Part shown: positions 34,105-49,600 of the stretch, one piece after another
Position numbering within the stretch: the stretch's first letter is position 1
Layout of the letters: each line of letters opens with the position of its first letter
NCBI GenBank assembly: GCA_963682175.1
Contig: OY821772.1
Coordinates: 49,126,925-49,190,924 of the forward strand
Reading direction: 5' to 3'
Source of the DNA: Triglochin maritima
Lineage: Eukaryota; Streptophyta; Magnoliopsida; Alismatales; Juncaginaceae
DNA length: 64,000 nt
Notes under the pieces: model-generated
Seen by the model: only the letters and a program-made list of their open reading frames with translations
Told to the model about the DNA's origin: nothing
Database searches by the model: none
Position numbers and translations under genes: made by a program

Positions 34105-36692
34105 CCTCACGTACTCCAAATTTATTCTTAACGACTTGGTTATTACTATGATCCTTTCGATGTCATATCTCTCGACCTGTTAAGAACTTGTTGATAGAGT
34201 TATAATATAAAGTTCTCCAATTTTGTTCTTAAGAACTTGTTTATACGATAATTATCTCTATGTCATATCCTTCGACTTGTAGAGTTAAACTTCAAGTCCT
34301 TCAATTTTATTCTTATGGACTTGTTTATTCCTCGAGACCACTCTACGGCATATCTCTCGACTTATAGAGTTAAGACCCCAAGTCGTTCAAATTTATTTTT
34401 TAAGGTCTTGTTTATACCGTAATAATCCCTATGTCATAGCTCATGACTTATCGAGTTATGAACTCAAGTCCTACAATTTTATTCTTATGGACTTGCTAAA
34501 TCTTCGAATCCGTCATATATTATATCTCTCGACCTATAGAGTTATAACATCAAGTCCTCCAATTTTGTTCTAAGGACTTGTTTATACGATAATCATTTCT
34601 ATGTCATATCTCTTGACTTTTAGAGTTAAGACTTCAAGTCCTCCAATTTTATTCTTATGGACTTATTTATTCCAAAAATCCGTGTTATGTTATATCTCTC
34701 GACCTATAGAGTTATAACAACAAGTCCTCCAATTTTGTTCTTAAGGACTTGTTTTTACGATAATCTTCTCGAGGTAATATCTCTAAACTTTTAGAGTTAA
34801 GACTACAAGTCCTCCAATTTTATTCTTATGGACTTGTTTAATCTTCGAATCCATTCTATGTTATATCTCTCGACCTATAGAGTTATAACATCAAGTCCTC
34901 CAATTTTATTCTTAATGACTTGTTTATACGATAATCATCTCTATGACATAACTCTCGACTTGTAGATTTAAGACCCAAACTCCTTCAAATTTATTCTTTA
35001 AGGTCTTGTTTATACTGTAATCATCCCTATGTTATAGCTCTTGACTTATCGAGTTATGAACTCAAGACCTACAATTTTATTCCTATGGACTTGCTAAATC
35101 TTGGAATCCATCGTATGTTATATCTCTCAACCTATAGATTTATAACATCAAGTCCTCCAATTTTGTTCTAAAGGACATGTTTATACGATAATCATATCTT
35201 TGTCATATCTCTCGACTTTTAGAGTTAAGACATCAAGTTCTCCAATTTTATTCTTATGGACTTTTTATTCCACAAATCCGTCCTATATTATATCTTTCGA
35301 CCTATAGAGTTATAACATCAAGTCCTCCAATTTTGTTGTTAAGGACTTGTTTATACGATAATCATACTAATGTCATATCTTTCGACATTTAGAGTTAAGT
35401 CTTCAAGTCCTCCAATTTTATTCTTATGGACTTATTTATTCCAAAAATCTGTGTTATGTTATATCTCCCGACCTATAGAGTTATAATAGGTCCTCCAATT
35501 TTGTTCTTAAGGATTTGTTTTTACGATAATCATCTCTACGTCATATCTCTCGACTATTAGTGTTAAGACTTTAAGTCCTCCAATTTTATTCTTATGGACT
35601 TGTTTAATATTCGAATACGTTCTATGTAATATCTCTCGACCTATAGAGTTATAACATCAAGTCCTCCAATTTTATTCTGAAGGACTTGTTTATACGATAA
35701 TCATCTCTATGTCATATCTCTCGACTTTTAGAGTTAAATTTTCAAGTCCTCCAACTTTATTCTTATGGATTTATTCCACAAATCCGTCGTATGATATATC
35801 TCTCGACCTATAGAGTTATAATATCAAGTCCTCCAATTTTCTTCTTAAGGGCTTGTTTATACGATAATCATCTATGTCATATCTCTCGACTTTTAGAGTT
35901 AAGACATCAAGTCCTCCAATTTTACTTTTATGGACTTTTTATTCCACAAATCCGTCCTATATTATATCTCTCGACCTATAGAGTTATAACATGAAGTCCT
36001 CCAATTTTGTTCTTAAGGACTTGTTTATACGATAATCATTTCTATGTCATATCTCTTGACTTTTAGAGTTTAGACTTCAAGTCCTCCAATTTTATTCCTA
36101 TGGACTTATTTATTCCAAAAATCCGTGTTATGTTATATCTCTCGACCTATAGAGTTATAACAAGTCCTCCAATTTTGTTCTTAAGGATTTGTTTTTACGA
36201 TAATCATCTCAAGGTCATATCTCTCCACTTTTAGAGTTAAGACTTCAAGTCCCATTTTATTCTTATGGACTTGTTTATTCCAAAAATCCGTGTTATGTTA
36301 TATCTCTCGACCTATAGAGTTATAACAGCAAGTCCTCCAATTTTCATCTTAAGGACTTGTTTTTACGATAATCTTCTCTAGGTCATATCTCTCAACATTT
36401 AGAATTAAGACATCAAGTCCTCAAAATTTATTCTTATGGACTTTTATTCCACAAATCCGTCCTATGTTATATCTCTCGACCTATAGAGTTATAACATTAA
36501 GTTCTCAAATTTTATTCTTAAGGACTTATTTATACGATAATCATCTCTATGACATAACTCTCGACTTGTAGAGTTAAGACCACAAGTCCTTCAAATTTAT
36601 TCTTTAAGGTCTTGTTTATACTGTAATCATCCCTATGTCATAGCTTTTGACTTATCGAGTTATGAACTCAAGTCCTACAATTTTATTCTTAT

Positions 36693-39600
36693 GGACTTGC
36701 TAAATCTTCGAATCCGTCGTATGGTATATCTCTCGACCTATAGAGTTATAATATCAAGTCTTCCAATTTTCTTCTTAAGTACTTGTTTATACGATAATCA
36801 TCTCTATGTCATATCTCTCGACTTTTAGAGTTAAGACATCAAGTCCTTCAAATTTATTCTTATGGACTTTTTATTCCACAAATCCGTCCTATATTATATC
36901 TCTCGACCTATAGAGTTATAACATGAAGTCCTTCAATTTTGTTCTTAAGGACTTGTTTATACGATAATCATTTCTATGTCATATCTCTTGACTTTTAGAG
37001 TTTACACTTCAAGTCCTCCAATTTTATTCCTATGGACTTATTTATTCCAAAAATCCGTGTTATGTTATATCTCTCGACCTATAGAGTTATAACAAGTCCT
37101 CCAATTTTGTTCTTAAGGATTTGTTTTTACGATAATCATCTCAAGGTCATATCTCTCGACTTTTAGAGTTAAGACTTCAAGTCCTCCAATTTTATTCTTA
37201 TGGACTTGTTTATTCCAAAAATCCGTGTTATGTTATATCTCTCGACTTATAGAGTTATAACAACAAGTCCTCCAATTTTCTTCTTAAGTACTTGTTTTTA
37301 CGATAATCTTCTCTAGGTCATATCTCTCAACTTTTAGGGTTAAGACATCAAGTCCTCAAAATTTATTCTTATGGATTTTTTATTCCACAAATCCGTCCTA
37401 TGTTATATCTCACGACCAATAGAGTTATAACATCAAGTTCTCCAATTTTATTCTTAAGGACTTGTTTATACGATAATCATCTCTATGACATAACTCTCGA
37501 CTTGTAGAGTTTAGACCACAAGTCCTTCAAATTTATTCTTTAAGGTCTTGTTTATACTGTAATCATCCCTATGTCATAGCTCTTGACTTATCCAGTTATG
37601 AACTCAAGGCCTACAATTTTATTCCTATGGACTTGCTAAATCTTGGAATCCGTCCTATGTTATATCTCTCGACCTATAGATTTATAACATCAAGTCCTCC
37701 AATTTTCTTCTTAAGGACTTGTTTATACGATAATCATCTTTATGTCACGTCTGTCGACTTTTAGAGTTAAGAAATCAAGTCCACCAATTTATTTCTTATG
37801 GACTTTTTATTCCACAAATCCGTCCTATATTATATCTCTCGACCTATAGAGTTATAATATCAAGTCCTCCAATTTTGTCCTTAAGGACCTGTTTATACTA
37901 TAATCATTTCTGTGTCATATCTCTCGACTTTTAGAGTTAGGTCTTCAAGTCCTCCAATTTTTTTCTTTTGGACTTATTTATTCCAAAAATCTGTGTTATT
38001 TTATATCTCTCGACCTATAGAGTTATAACAGGTCCTCCAATTTTGTTCTTAAGGACTTGTTTTTACGATAATCATCTCTACGTTATATGTCTCGACTATT
38101 AGTGTTAAGACTTCAAGTCCTCCAATTTTATTCTTATGGACTTGTTTAATATTCGAATCCGTTCCATGTTATATCTCTCGACCTATAAAGTTATAACATC
38201 AAGTCCTCCAATTTTATTCTTAAGGACTTGTTTATACGATAATCATCTCTATGTCATATCTCTCGACTTTTAGAGTTAAGTCTTCAAGTCCTCCAACTTT
38301 ATTCTTATGAATTTATTCCACAAATCCGTCGTATGATATATCTCTCGACCTATAAAGTTATAATATAAAGTCCTCCAATTTTCTTCTTAAGGACTTGTTT
38401 ATACGATAATCATCTCTATGTCATATCTCTCGACTTTTAGAGTTAAGACATCAAGTCCTCCAATTTTATTTTTATGGACTTTTTATTCCACAAATCCGTC
38501 CTATATTATATCTCTCGACCTATAGAATTATAACATGAAGTCCTCCAATTTTGTTCTTAAGGACTTGTTTATACGATAATCATTTCTATGTCATATCTCT
38601 TGACTTTTAGAGTTTAGACTTCAAGTCCTCCAATTTTATTCCTATGGACTTATTTATTCCAAAAATCCATGTTATGTTATATCTCTCGACCTATAGAGTT
38701 ATAACAAGTCGTCTAATTTTGTTCTTAAGGATTTATTTTTACGATAATCATCTCTAGGTCATATCTCTCGACTTTTAGAGTTAAGACTTCAAGTCCTCTA
38801 ATTTTATTCTTATGGATTTGTTTATTCCATAAATTTGTGTTATGTTATATCTCTCGACCTATAGAGTTATAACACGTCCTCCAATTTTGTTCTTAACGAC
38901 TTATTTTTACGATAATCATCTCTACGTCATATCTCGCGACTATTAGTGTTAAGACTTTAAGTCCTCCAATTTTATTCTTATGGACTTGTTTAATATTCGA
39001 ATACGTTCCATGTTATATCTCTCGACCTATAGAGTTATAACATCAAGTCCTCCAATTTTATTCTTAAGGACTTGTTTATACGATAATCATCTCTATGTCA
39101 TATCTCTCGACTTTTAGAGTTAAGTCTTCAAGTCCTCCAACTTTATTCTTATGGATTTATTCCACAAATCCGTCGTATGATATATCTCTCGACCTATAAA
39201 GTTATAATATAAAGTCCTCCAATTTTCTTCTTAAGGACTTGTTTATACGATAATCATCTCTATGTCATATCTCTCGACTTTTAGAGTTAAGACATCAAGT
39301 CCTCCAATTTTACTTTTATGGACTTTTTATTCCACAAATCCGTCCTATATTATATCTCTCGATCTATAGAGTTATAACATGAAGTCCTCCAATTTTGTTC
39401 TTAAGGACTTGTTTATACGATAATCATTTCTATGTCATATCTCTTGACTTTTAGAGTTTAGACTTCAAGTCCTCCAATTTTATTCCTATGGACTTATTTA
39501 TTCCAAAAATCCGTGTTATGTTATATCTCTCGACCTATAGAGTTATAACAAGTCCTCCAATTTTGTTCTTAAGGATTTGTTTTTACGATAATCATCTCTA

Positions 39601-40083
39601 GGTCATATCTCTCGACTTTTAGAGTTAAGACTTCAAGTCCTCAAATTTTATTCTTATGGACTTGTTTATTCCAAAAATCCGTGTTATGTTATATCTCTCG
39701 ACCTATAGAGTTATAACAGCAAGTCCTCCAATTTTCATCTTAAGGACTTGTTTTTACGATAATCTTCTCTAGGTCATATCTCTCAACATTTAGTGTTAAG
39801 ACATCAAGTCCTCAAAATTTATTCTTATGGACTTTTATTCCACAAATCCGTCCTATGTTATATCTCTCGACCTATAGAGTTATAACGTTAAGTCCTCAAA
39901 TTTTATTCTTAAGGACTTGTTTATACGATAATCATCTCTATAACATAACTCTCGACTTGTAGAGTTAAGACCACAAGTCCTTCAAATTTATTCTTTAAGG
40001 TCTTGTTTATACTGTAATCATCCCTATGTCATAGCTTTTGACTTATCGAGTTATGAACTCAAGTCCTACAATTTTATTCTTAT
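36693..40083 (+). repeat. Array 2 higher-order repeat, copy 1 (3,391 bp)
   Basis: Counted from the marker GGACTTGCTAAATCTTCG at 36,693 to its next occurrence. Other markers give the same step: ATAACAGCAAG at 36,326 and 39,717, and TCCAGTTATG at 37,591 and 40,982. About 20 dimers per unit. To the left of about 36,250 the offset becomes 3,388 because of a 3-bp indel. Confidence 0.9.
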
Positions 40084-43000
40084 GGACTTGCTAAATCTTC
40101 GAATCCGTCGTATGGTATATCTCTCGACCTATAGAGTTATAATATCAAGTCTTCCAATTTTCTTCTTAAGTACTTGTTTATACGATAATCATCTCTATGT
40201 CATATCTCTCGACTTTTAGAGTTAAGACATCAAGTCCTTCAAATTTATTCTTATGGACTTTTTATTCCACAAATCCGTCCTATATTATATCTCTCGACCT
40301 ATAGAGTTATAACATGAAGTCCTTCAATTTTGTTCTTAAGGACTTGTTTATACGATAATCATTTCTATGTCATATCTCTTGACTTTTAGAGTTTACACTT
40401 CAAGTCCTCCAATTTTATTCCTATGGACTTATTTATTCCAAAAATCCGTGTTATGTTATATCTCTCGACCTATAGAGTTATAACAAGTCCTCCAATTTTG
40501 TTCTTAAGGATTTGTTTTTACGATAATCATCTCAAGGTCATATCTCTCGACTTTTAGAGTTAAGACTTCAAGTCCTCCAATTTTATTCTTATGGACTTGT
40601 TTATTCCAAAAATCCGTGTTATGTTATATCTCTCGACTTATAGAGTTATAACAACAAGTCCTCCAATTTTCTTCTTAAGTACTTGTTTTTACGATAATCT
40701 TCTCTAGGTCATATCTCTCAACTTTTAGGGTTAAGACATCAAGTCCTCAAAATTTATTCTTATGGATTTTTTATTCCACAAATCCGTCCTATGTTATATC
40801 TCACGACCAATAGAGTTATAACATCAAGTTCTCCAATTTTATTCTTAAGGACTTGTTTATACGATAATCATCTCTATGACATAACTCTCGACTTGTAGAG
40901 TTTAGACCACAAGTCCTTCAAATTTATTCTTTAAGGTCTTGTTTATACTGTAATCATCCCTATGTCATAGCTCTTGACTTATCCAGTTATGAACTCAAGG
41001 CCTACAATTTTATTCCTATGGACTTGCTAAATCTTGGAATCCGTCCTATGTTATATCTCTCGACCTATAGATTTATAACATCAAGTCCTCCAATTTTCTT
41101 CTTAAGGACTTGTTTATACGATAATCATCTTTATGTCACGTCTGTCGACTTTTAGAGTTAAGAAATCAAGTCCACCAATTTATTTCTTATGGACTTTTTA
41201 TTCCACAAATCCGTCCTATATTATATCTCTCGACCTATAGAGTTATAATATCAAGTCCTCCAATTTTGTCCTTAAGGACCTGTTTATACTATAATCATTT
41301 CTGTGTCATATCTCTCGACTTTTAGAGTTAGGTCTTCAAGTCCTCCAATTTTTTTCTTTTGGACTTATTTATTCCAAAAATCTGTGTTATTTTATATCTC
41401 TCGACCTATAGAGTTATAACAGGTCCTCCAATTTTGTTCTTAAGGACTTGTTTTTACGATAATCATCTCTACGTTATATGTCTCCACTATTAGTGTTAAG
41501 ACTTCAAGTCCTCCAATTTTATTCTTATGGACTTGTTTAATATTCGAATCCGTTCCATGTTATATCTCTCGACCTATAAAGTTATAACATCAAGTCCTCC
41601 AATTTTATTCTTAAGGACTTGTTTATACGATAATCATCTCTATGTCATATCTCTCGACTTTTAGAGTTAAGTCTTCAAGTCCTCCAACTTTATTCTTATG
41701 AATTTATTCCACAAATCCGTCGTATGATATATCTCTCGACCTATAAAGTTATAATATAAAGTCCTCCAATTTTCTTCTTAAGGACTTGTTTATACGATAA
41801 TCATCTCTATGTCAAATCTCTCGACTTTTAGAGTTAAGACATCAAGTCCTCCAATTTTATTTTTATGGACTTTTTATTCCACAAATCCGTCCTATATTAT
41901 ATCTCTCGACCTATAGAATTATAACATGAAGTCCTCCAATTTTGTTCTTAAGGACTTGTTTATACGATAATCATTTCTATGTCATATCTCTTGACTTTTA
42001 GAGTTTAGACTTCAAGTCCTCCAATTTTATTCCTATGGACTTATTTATTCCAAAAATCCATGTTATGTTATATCTCTCGACCTATAGAGTTATAACAAGT
42101 CGTCTAATTTTGTTCTTAAGGATTTATTTTTACGATAATCATCTCTAGGTCATATCTCTCGACTTTTAGAGTTAAGACTTCAAGTCCTCTAATTTTATTC
42201 TTATGGATTTGTTTATTCCATAAATTTGTGTTATGTTATATCTCTCGACCTATAGAGTTATAACACGTCCTCCAATTTTGTTCTTAACGACTTATTTTTA
42301 CGATAATCATCTCTACGTCATATCTCGCGACTATTAGTGTTAAGACTTTAAGTCCTCCAATTTTATTCTTATGGACTTGTTTAATATTCGAATACGTTCC
42401 ATGTTATATCTCTCGACCTATAGAGTTATAACATCAAGTCCTCCAATTTTATTCTTAAGGACTTGTTTATACGATAATCATCTCTATGTCATATCTCTCG
42501 ACTTTTAGAGTTAAGTCTTCAAGTCCTCCAACTTTATTCTTATGGATTTATTCCACAAATCCGTCGTATGATATATCTCTCGACCTATAAAGTTATAATA
42601 TAAAGTCCTCCAATTTTCTTCTTAAGGACTTGTTTATACGATAATCATCTCTATGTCATATCTCTCGACTTTTAGAGTTAAGACATCAAGTCCTCCAATT
42701 TTACTTTTATGGACTTTTTATTCCACAAATCCGTCCTATATTATATCTCTCGATCTATAGAGTTATAACATGAAGTCCTCCAATTTTGTTCTTAAGGACT
42801 TGTTTATACGATAATCATTTCTATGTCATATCTCTTGACTTTTAGAGTTTAGACTTCAAGTCCTCCAATTTTATTCCTATGGACTTATTTATTCCAAAAA
42901 TCCGTGTTATGTTATATCTCTCGACCTATAGAGTTATAACAAGTCCTCCAATTTTGTTCTTAAGGATTTGTTTTTACGATAATCATCTCTAGGTCATATC

Positions 43001-43474
43001 TCTCGACTTTTAGAGTTAAGACTTCAAGTCCTCAAATTTTATTCTTATGGACTTGTTTATTCCAAAAATCCGTGTTATGTTATATCTCTCGACCTATAGA
43101 GTTATAACAGCAAGTCCTCCAATTTTCATCTTAAGGACTTGTTTTTACGATAATCTTCTCTAGGTCATATCTCTCAACATTTAGAGTTAAGACATCAAGT
43201 CCTCAAAATTTATTCTTATGGACTTTTATTCCACAAATCCGTCCTATGTTATATCTCTCGACCTATAGAGTTATAACGTTAAGTCCTCAAATTTTATTCT
43301 TAAGGACTTGTTTATACGATAATCATCTCTATAACATAACTCTCGACTTGTAGAGTTAAGACCACAAGTCCTTCAAATTTATTCTTTAAGGTCTTGTTTA
43401 TACTGTAATCATCCCTATGTCATAGCTTTTGACTTATCGAGTTATGAACTCAAGTCCTACAATTTTATTCTTAT
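40084..43474 (+). repeat. Array 2 higher-order repeat, copy 2 (3,391 bp)
   Basis: Near identical to copy 1 over most of its length; isolated differences noticed include one base in TATGTCTC(C/G)AC at about 41,483 and GTCAAATC for GTCATATC at about 41,813. Such similarity implies very recent homogenisation. Confidence 0.9.
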
Positions 43475-46400
43475 GGACTTGCTAAATCTTCGAATCCGTC
43501 GTATGGCATATCTCTCGACCTATAGAGTTATAATATCAAGTCTTCCAATTTTCTTCTTAAGGACTTGTTTATACGATAATCATCTCTATGTCATATCTCT
43601 CGACTTTTAGAGTTAAGACATAAAGTCCTTCAAATTTATTCTTATGGACTTTTTATTCCACAAATCCGTCCTATATTATATCTCTCGACCTATAGAGTTA
43701 TAACATGAAGTCCTCCAATTTTGTTCTTAAGGACTTGTTTATACGATAATCATTTCTATGTCATATCTCTTGACTTTTAGAGTTTACACTTCAAGTCCTC
43801 CAATTTTATTCCTATGGACTTATTTATTCCAAAAATCCGTGTTATGTTATATCTCTCGACCTATAGAGTTATAACAAGTCTTCTAATTTTGTTCTTAAGG
43901 ATTTGGTTTTACGATAATCATCTCTAGGAAATAACTCTCGACTTTTAAAGTTAAGACTTCAAGTCCTCCAATTTTATTCTTATGGACTTGTTTATTCCAA
44001 AAATCCGTGTTATGTTATATCTCTCGACTTATAGAGTTATAACAACAAGTCCTCCAATTTTCTTCTTAAGTACTTGTTTTTACGATAATCTTCTCTAGGT
44101 CATATCTCTCAACTTTTAGGGTTAAGACATCAAGTCCTCAAAATTTATTCTTATGGATTTTTTATTCCACAAATCCGTCCTATGTTATATCTCACGACTA
44201 ATAGAGTTATAACATCAAGTCCTCCAATTTTATTCTTAAGGACTTGTTTATACGATAATCATCTCTATGACATAACTCTCGACCTGTAGAGTTTAGACCA
44301 CAAGTCCTTCAAATTTATTCTTTAAGGTCTTGTTTATACTGTAATCATCCCTATGTCATAGCTCTTGACTTATCGAGTTATGAACTCAAGGCCTACAATT
44401 TTATTCCTATGGACTTGCTAAATCTTGGAATCCGTCCTATGTTATATCTCTGGACCTATAGATTTATAACATCAAGTCCTCCAATTTTCTTCTTAAGGAC
44501 TTGTTTATACGATAATCATCTCTATGTCACGTCTGTCGACTTTTAGAGTTAAGACATCACGTCCACCAATTTTATTCTTATGGACTTTTTATTCCACAAA
44601 TTCGTCCTATATTATATCTCTCGCCCTATAAATTTATAAAATCAAGTCCTCTAATTTTGTTCTTAAGGACTTATTTATACTATAATCATATCTCTGTCAT
44701 ATCTCTCGACTTTTAGAGTTAAGTCTTGAAGTCCTCTAATTTTTTTCTTTTGGAATTATTTATTCCAAAAATCTGTGTTATTTTATATCTCTCGACCTAT
44801 AGAGTTATAACAGGTCCTCCAATTTTGTTCTTAAGGACTTGTTTTTACGATAATCATCTCTACGTCATATGTCTCGACTATTAGTGTTAAGACTTCAAGT
44901 CCTCCAATTTTATTCTTATGGATTTATTCCACAAATCCGTCGTATGATATATCTCTCGACCTATAAAGTTATAATATAAAGTCCTCCAATTTTCTTCTTA
45001 ACGACTTGTTTATACGATAATCATCTCTATGTCATATCTCTCGACTTTTAGAGTTAAGACATCAAGTCCTCCAATTTTATTTTTATGGACTTTTTATTCC
45101 ACAAATCCGTCCTATATTATATCTCTCGACCTATAGAATTATAACATGAAGTCCTCCAATTTTGTTCTTAAGGACTTGTTTATACGATAATCATTTCTAT
45201 GTCATATCTCTTGACTTTTAGAGTTTAGACTTCAAGTCCTCCAATTTTATTCCTATGGACTTATTTATTCCAAAAATCCATGTTATGTTATATCTCTCGA
45301 CCTATAGAGTTATAACAAGTCGTCTAATTTTGTTCTTAAGGATTTGTTTTTACGATAATCATCTCTAGGTCATATCTCTCGACTTTTAGAGTTAAGACTT
45401 CAAGTCCTCCAATTTTATTCTTATGGATTTGTTTATTCCATAAATCTGTGTTATGTTATATCTCTCGACCTATAGAGTTATAACACGTCCTCCAATTTTG
45501 TTCTTAAGGACTTATTTTTACGATAATCATCTCTACGTCATATCTCTCGACTATTAGTGTTAAGACTTAAGTCCTCCAATTTTATTCTTATGGACTTGTT
45601 TAATATTCGAATCCGTTCTATGTTATATGTCTCGACCTATAGAGTTATAACATCAAGTCCTCCAATTTTATTCTTAAGGACTTGTTTATACGATAATCAT
45701 CTCTATGTCATATCTTTCGACTTTTGGAGTTAAGTCTTCAAGTCCTCCAACTTTATTCTTATGGATTTATTCCACAAATCCGTCGTGTGATATATCTCTC
45801 GACTTATAAAGTTATAATATCAAGTCCTCCAATTTTCTTCTTAAGGACTTGTTTATACGATAATCATCTCTATGTCATATCTCTCGACTTTTAGAGTTAA
45901 GACATCAAGTCCTCCAATTTTATTCTTATGGACTTTTTATTCCACAAATCCGTTCTATATTATATCTCTCGACCTATAGAGTTATAACATGAAGTCCTCC
46001 AATTTTGTTCTTAAGGACTTGTTTATACGATAATCATTTCTATGTAATATCTCTTGACTTTTAGAGTTTAGACTTCAAGTCCTCCAATTTTATTCCTATG
46101 GACTTATTTATTCCAAAAATCCGTGTTATGTTATATCTCTCGACCTATAGAGTTATAACAAGTCCTCCAATTTTGTTCTTAAGGATTTGTTTTTACGATA
46201 ATTATCTCTAGGAAATATATCTCGACTTTTAGAGTTAAGACTTCAAGTCCTCCAATTTTATTCTTATGGACTTGTTTATTCAAAAAATCCGTGTTATGTT
46301 ATATCTCTCGACCTATAGTGTTATAACAACAAGTTCTCCAATTTTCCTCTTAAGGACTTGTTTTTACGATAATCTTCTCCAGGTCATATCTCTCATCTTT

Positions 46401-46694
46401 TAGAGTTAAGACATCAAGTCCTCCAATTTTATTCTTGCGGACTTTTTATTCCACAAATCCGTCCTATGTTATATCTCTCGACCTATAGAGTTATAACATC
46501 AAGTCCTCAAATTTTATTCTTAAGGACTTGTTTATACGATAATCATCTCTATTACATAACTCTCAACTTGTAGAGTTTAGACCACAAGTCCTTCAAATTT
46601 ATTCTTTAAGGTCTTGTTTATACGGTAATCATCCCTATATCATAGCTTTTGACTTATCGAGTTATGAACTCAAGTCCTACAATTTTATTCTTAT
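43475..46694 (+). repeat. Array 2 higher-order repeat, copy 3 (3,220 bp)
   Basis: Shorter than copies 1 and 2 by exactly 171 bp, one dimer. The lost dimer is at about 44,910, where TTATTCTTATGG joins directly to ATTTATTCCAC. Substitutions are more frequent than between copies 1 and 2. Confidence 0.85.
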
Positions 46695-49600
46695 GGACTT
46701 GCTAAATCTTCGAATCCGTCGTATGATATATCTCTCGACCTATAGAGTTATAATATCAAGTCCTCCAATTTTCTTCTTAAGGACTTGTTTATACGATAAT
46801 CATCTCTATGTCATATCTCTCGACTTTTAGAGTTAAGACTTCAAGTCCTCCAATTTTATTCTTATGGACTTGTTTATTCAAAAAATCTGTGTTATGTTAT
46901 ATCTCTCCACCTATAGAGTTATAACAACAAGTCCTCCAATTTTCTTCTTAAGGACTTGTTTTTACGATAATCTTCTCTATGTCATATCTCTCGACTTTTA
47001 GAGTTAAGTCTTCAAGTCCTCCAACTTTATTCTTATGGATTTATTCCACAAATCCGTCGTATGATATATCTCGACCTATAGAGTTATAATATTAAGTCCT
47101 CCAATTTTTCTTCTTAAGGACTTGTTTATACGATAATCATCTCTATGTCATATCACTCGACTTTTAGATTTAAGACATCAAGTCCTCCAATTTTATTTTT
47201 ATGGACTTTTTATTCCACAAATCCGTCCTATATTATAACTCTCGACATATAGAGTTATAACATCAAGTCCTCCAATTTTGTTCTCAAGGACTTGTTTATA
47301 CGATAATCATTTCTATGTCATATCTCTTGACTTTTAGAGTTTACACTTCAAGTCCTCCAATTTTATTCCTATGGACTTATTTATTCCAAAAATCCGTGTT
47401 ATGTTATATCTCTGGACCTATAGAGTTATAACAAGTCCTCCAATTTTGTTCTTAAGAATTTGTTTTTACGATAATCATCTCTAGGAAATATCTCTCGACT
47501 TTTAGAGTTAAGACTTCAAGTCCTCCAATTTAATTCTTATGGACTTGTTTATTCCAAAAATCCGTGTTATGTTATATCTCTCGACCTATAGAGTTATAAC
47601 AACAAGTCCTCCAATTTTCTTCTTAAGGACTTGTTTTTACGATAATCTTCTCTAAGTCATATCTCTCAACTTTTATGGTTAAGACATCAAGTCCTCAAAA
47701 TTTATTCTTATGGACTTTTTATTCCACCAATCCGTCCTATGTTATATCTCTCGACCAGTAGAGTTATAACATCAAGTCCTCCAATTTTATTCTTAAGGAC
47801 TTGTTTATACGATAATCATCTCTATGACATAACTCTCGACTTGTAGAGTTAAGACCACAAGTCCTTCAAATTTATTCTTTAAGGTTTTGTTTATACTGTA
47901 ATCATCCCTAGGTCATAGCTTTTGACTTATCGAGTTATGAACTCAAGGCCTACAATTTTATTCCTATGGACTTGCTAAATCTTGGAATCCGTCCTATGTT
48001 ATATCTCTGGACCTATAGATTTAGAACATCAAGTCCTCCAATTTTCTTCTTAAGGACTTGTTTATACGATAATCATCTCTATGTCACGTCTGTCGACTTT
48101 TAGAGTTAAGACATCAAGTCCACCAATTTTATTCTTATGGACTTTTTATTCCACAAATCCGTCCTATTTTATATCTCTCGACCTATAGAGTTATAACATG
48201 AAGTCCTCCAATTTTGTTCTTAAGGACTTGTTTATACGATAATCATTTCTATGTCATATCTCTTGACTTTTAGAGTTTAGACTTCAAGTCCTCCAATTTT
48301 ATTCCTATGGACTTATTTATTCCAAAAATCCGTGTTATGTTATATCTCTCGACCTATAGAGTTATAACAAGTCCTCCAATTTTGTTCTTAAGGATTTGTT
48401 TTTACGATAATCATCTATAGGTCATATCTCTCAACTTTTAGAGTTAAGACCTCAAGTCCTCCAATTTTATTCTTCTGGACTTGTTTATTCAAAAAATCTG
48501 TGTTATGTTATATCTCTCGACCTATAGAGTTATAACAACAAGTCCTCCAATTTTCTTCTTAAGGACTTGTTTTTACGATAATCTTCTCTAGGTCATATCT
48601 CTCAACTTTTAGGGTTAAGACATCAAGTCCTCCAATTTTATTCTTATGGACTTTTTATTCCGCAAATCCGTCCTATGTTACATCTCTCGACCTATAGAGT
48701 TATAACATTAAGTCCTCAAATTTTATTCTTAAGGACTTGTTTATACGATAATCATCTCTATTACATAACTCTCCACTTGTAGAGTTTAGACCACAAGTCC
48801 ATCAAATTTATTCTTTAAGGTCTTGTTTATACGGTAATCATCCCTATGTCATAGCTCTTGACTTATCGGGTTATGAACTCAAGGCCTACAATTTTATTCC
48901 TATGGACTTGCTAAATCTTGGAATCCGTCCTATGTTATATCTCTCGATCTATTGATTTATAACATCAACTCCTCCAATTTTCTTCTTAAGGACTTGTTTA
49001 TACGATAATCATCTCTATGTCACGTCTGTCGACTTTTAGAGTTAAGAAATCAAGTCCACCAATTTATTTCTTATGGACTTTTTATTCCACAAATCCGTCC
49101 TATATTATATCTCTCGACCTATAGAGTTATAATATCAAGTCCTCCAATTTTGTCCTTAAGGACCTGTTTATACTATAATCATTTCTGTGTCATATCTCTC
49201 GACTTTTAGAGTTAGGTCTTCAAGTCCTCCAATTTTATTCTTTTGGACTTATTTATTCCAAAAATCTGTGTTATGTGATATCTCTCGACCTATAGAGTTA
49301 TAACAGGTCCTCCAATTTTGTTCTTAAGGACTAGTGTTAAGACTTCAAGTCCTCCAATTTTATTCTTATGGACTTGTTTAATATTCGAATCCGTTCTATG
49401 TTATATCTCTCGATCTATAGAGTTATAACATCAAGTCCTCCAATTTTCTTGTTAAGGACTTGTTTTTACGATAATCATCTCTAGGTCATATCTCTCAACT
49501 TTTAGGGTTAAGACATCAAGTCCTCCAATTTTATTCTTATGGACTTTTTATTCCACAAATCCGTCCTATGTTATATCTCTCGACCTATAGAGTTATAACA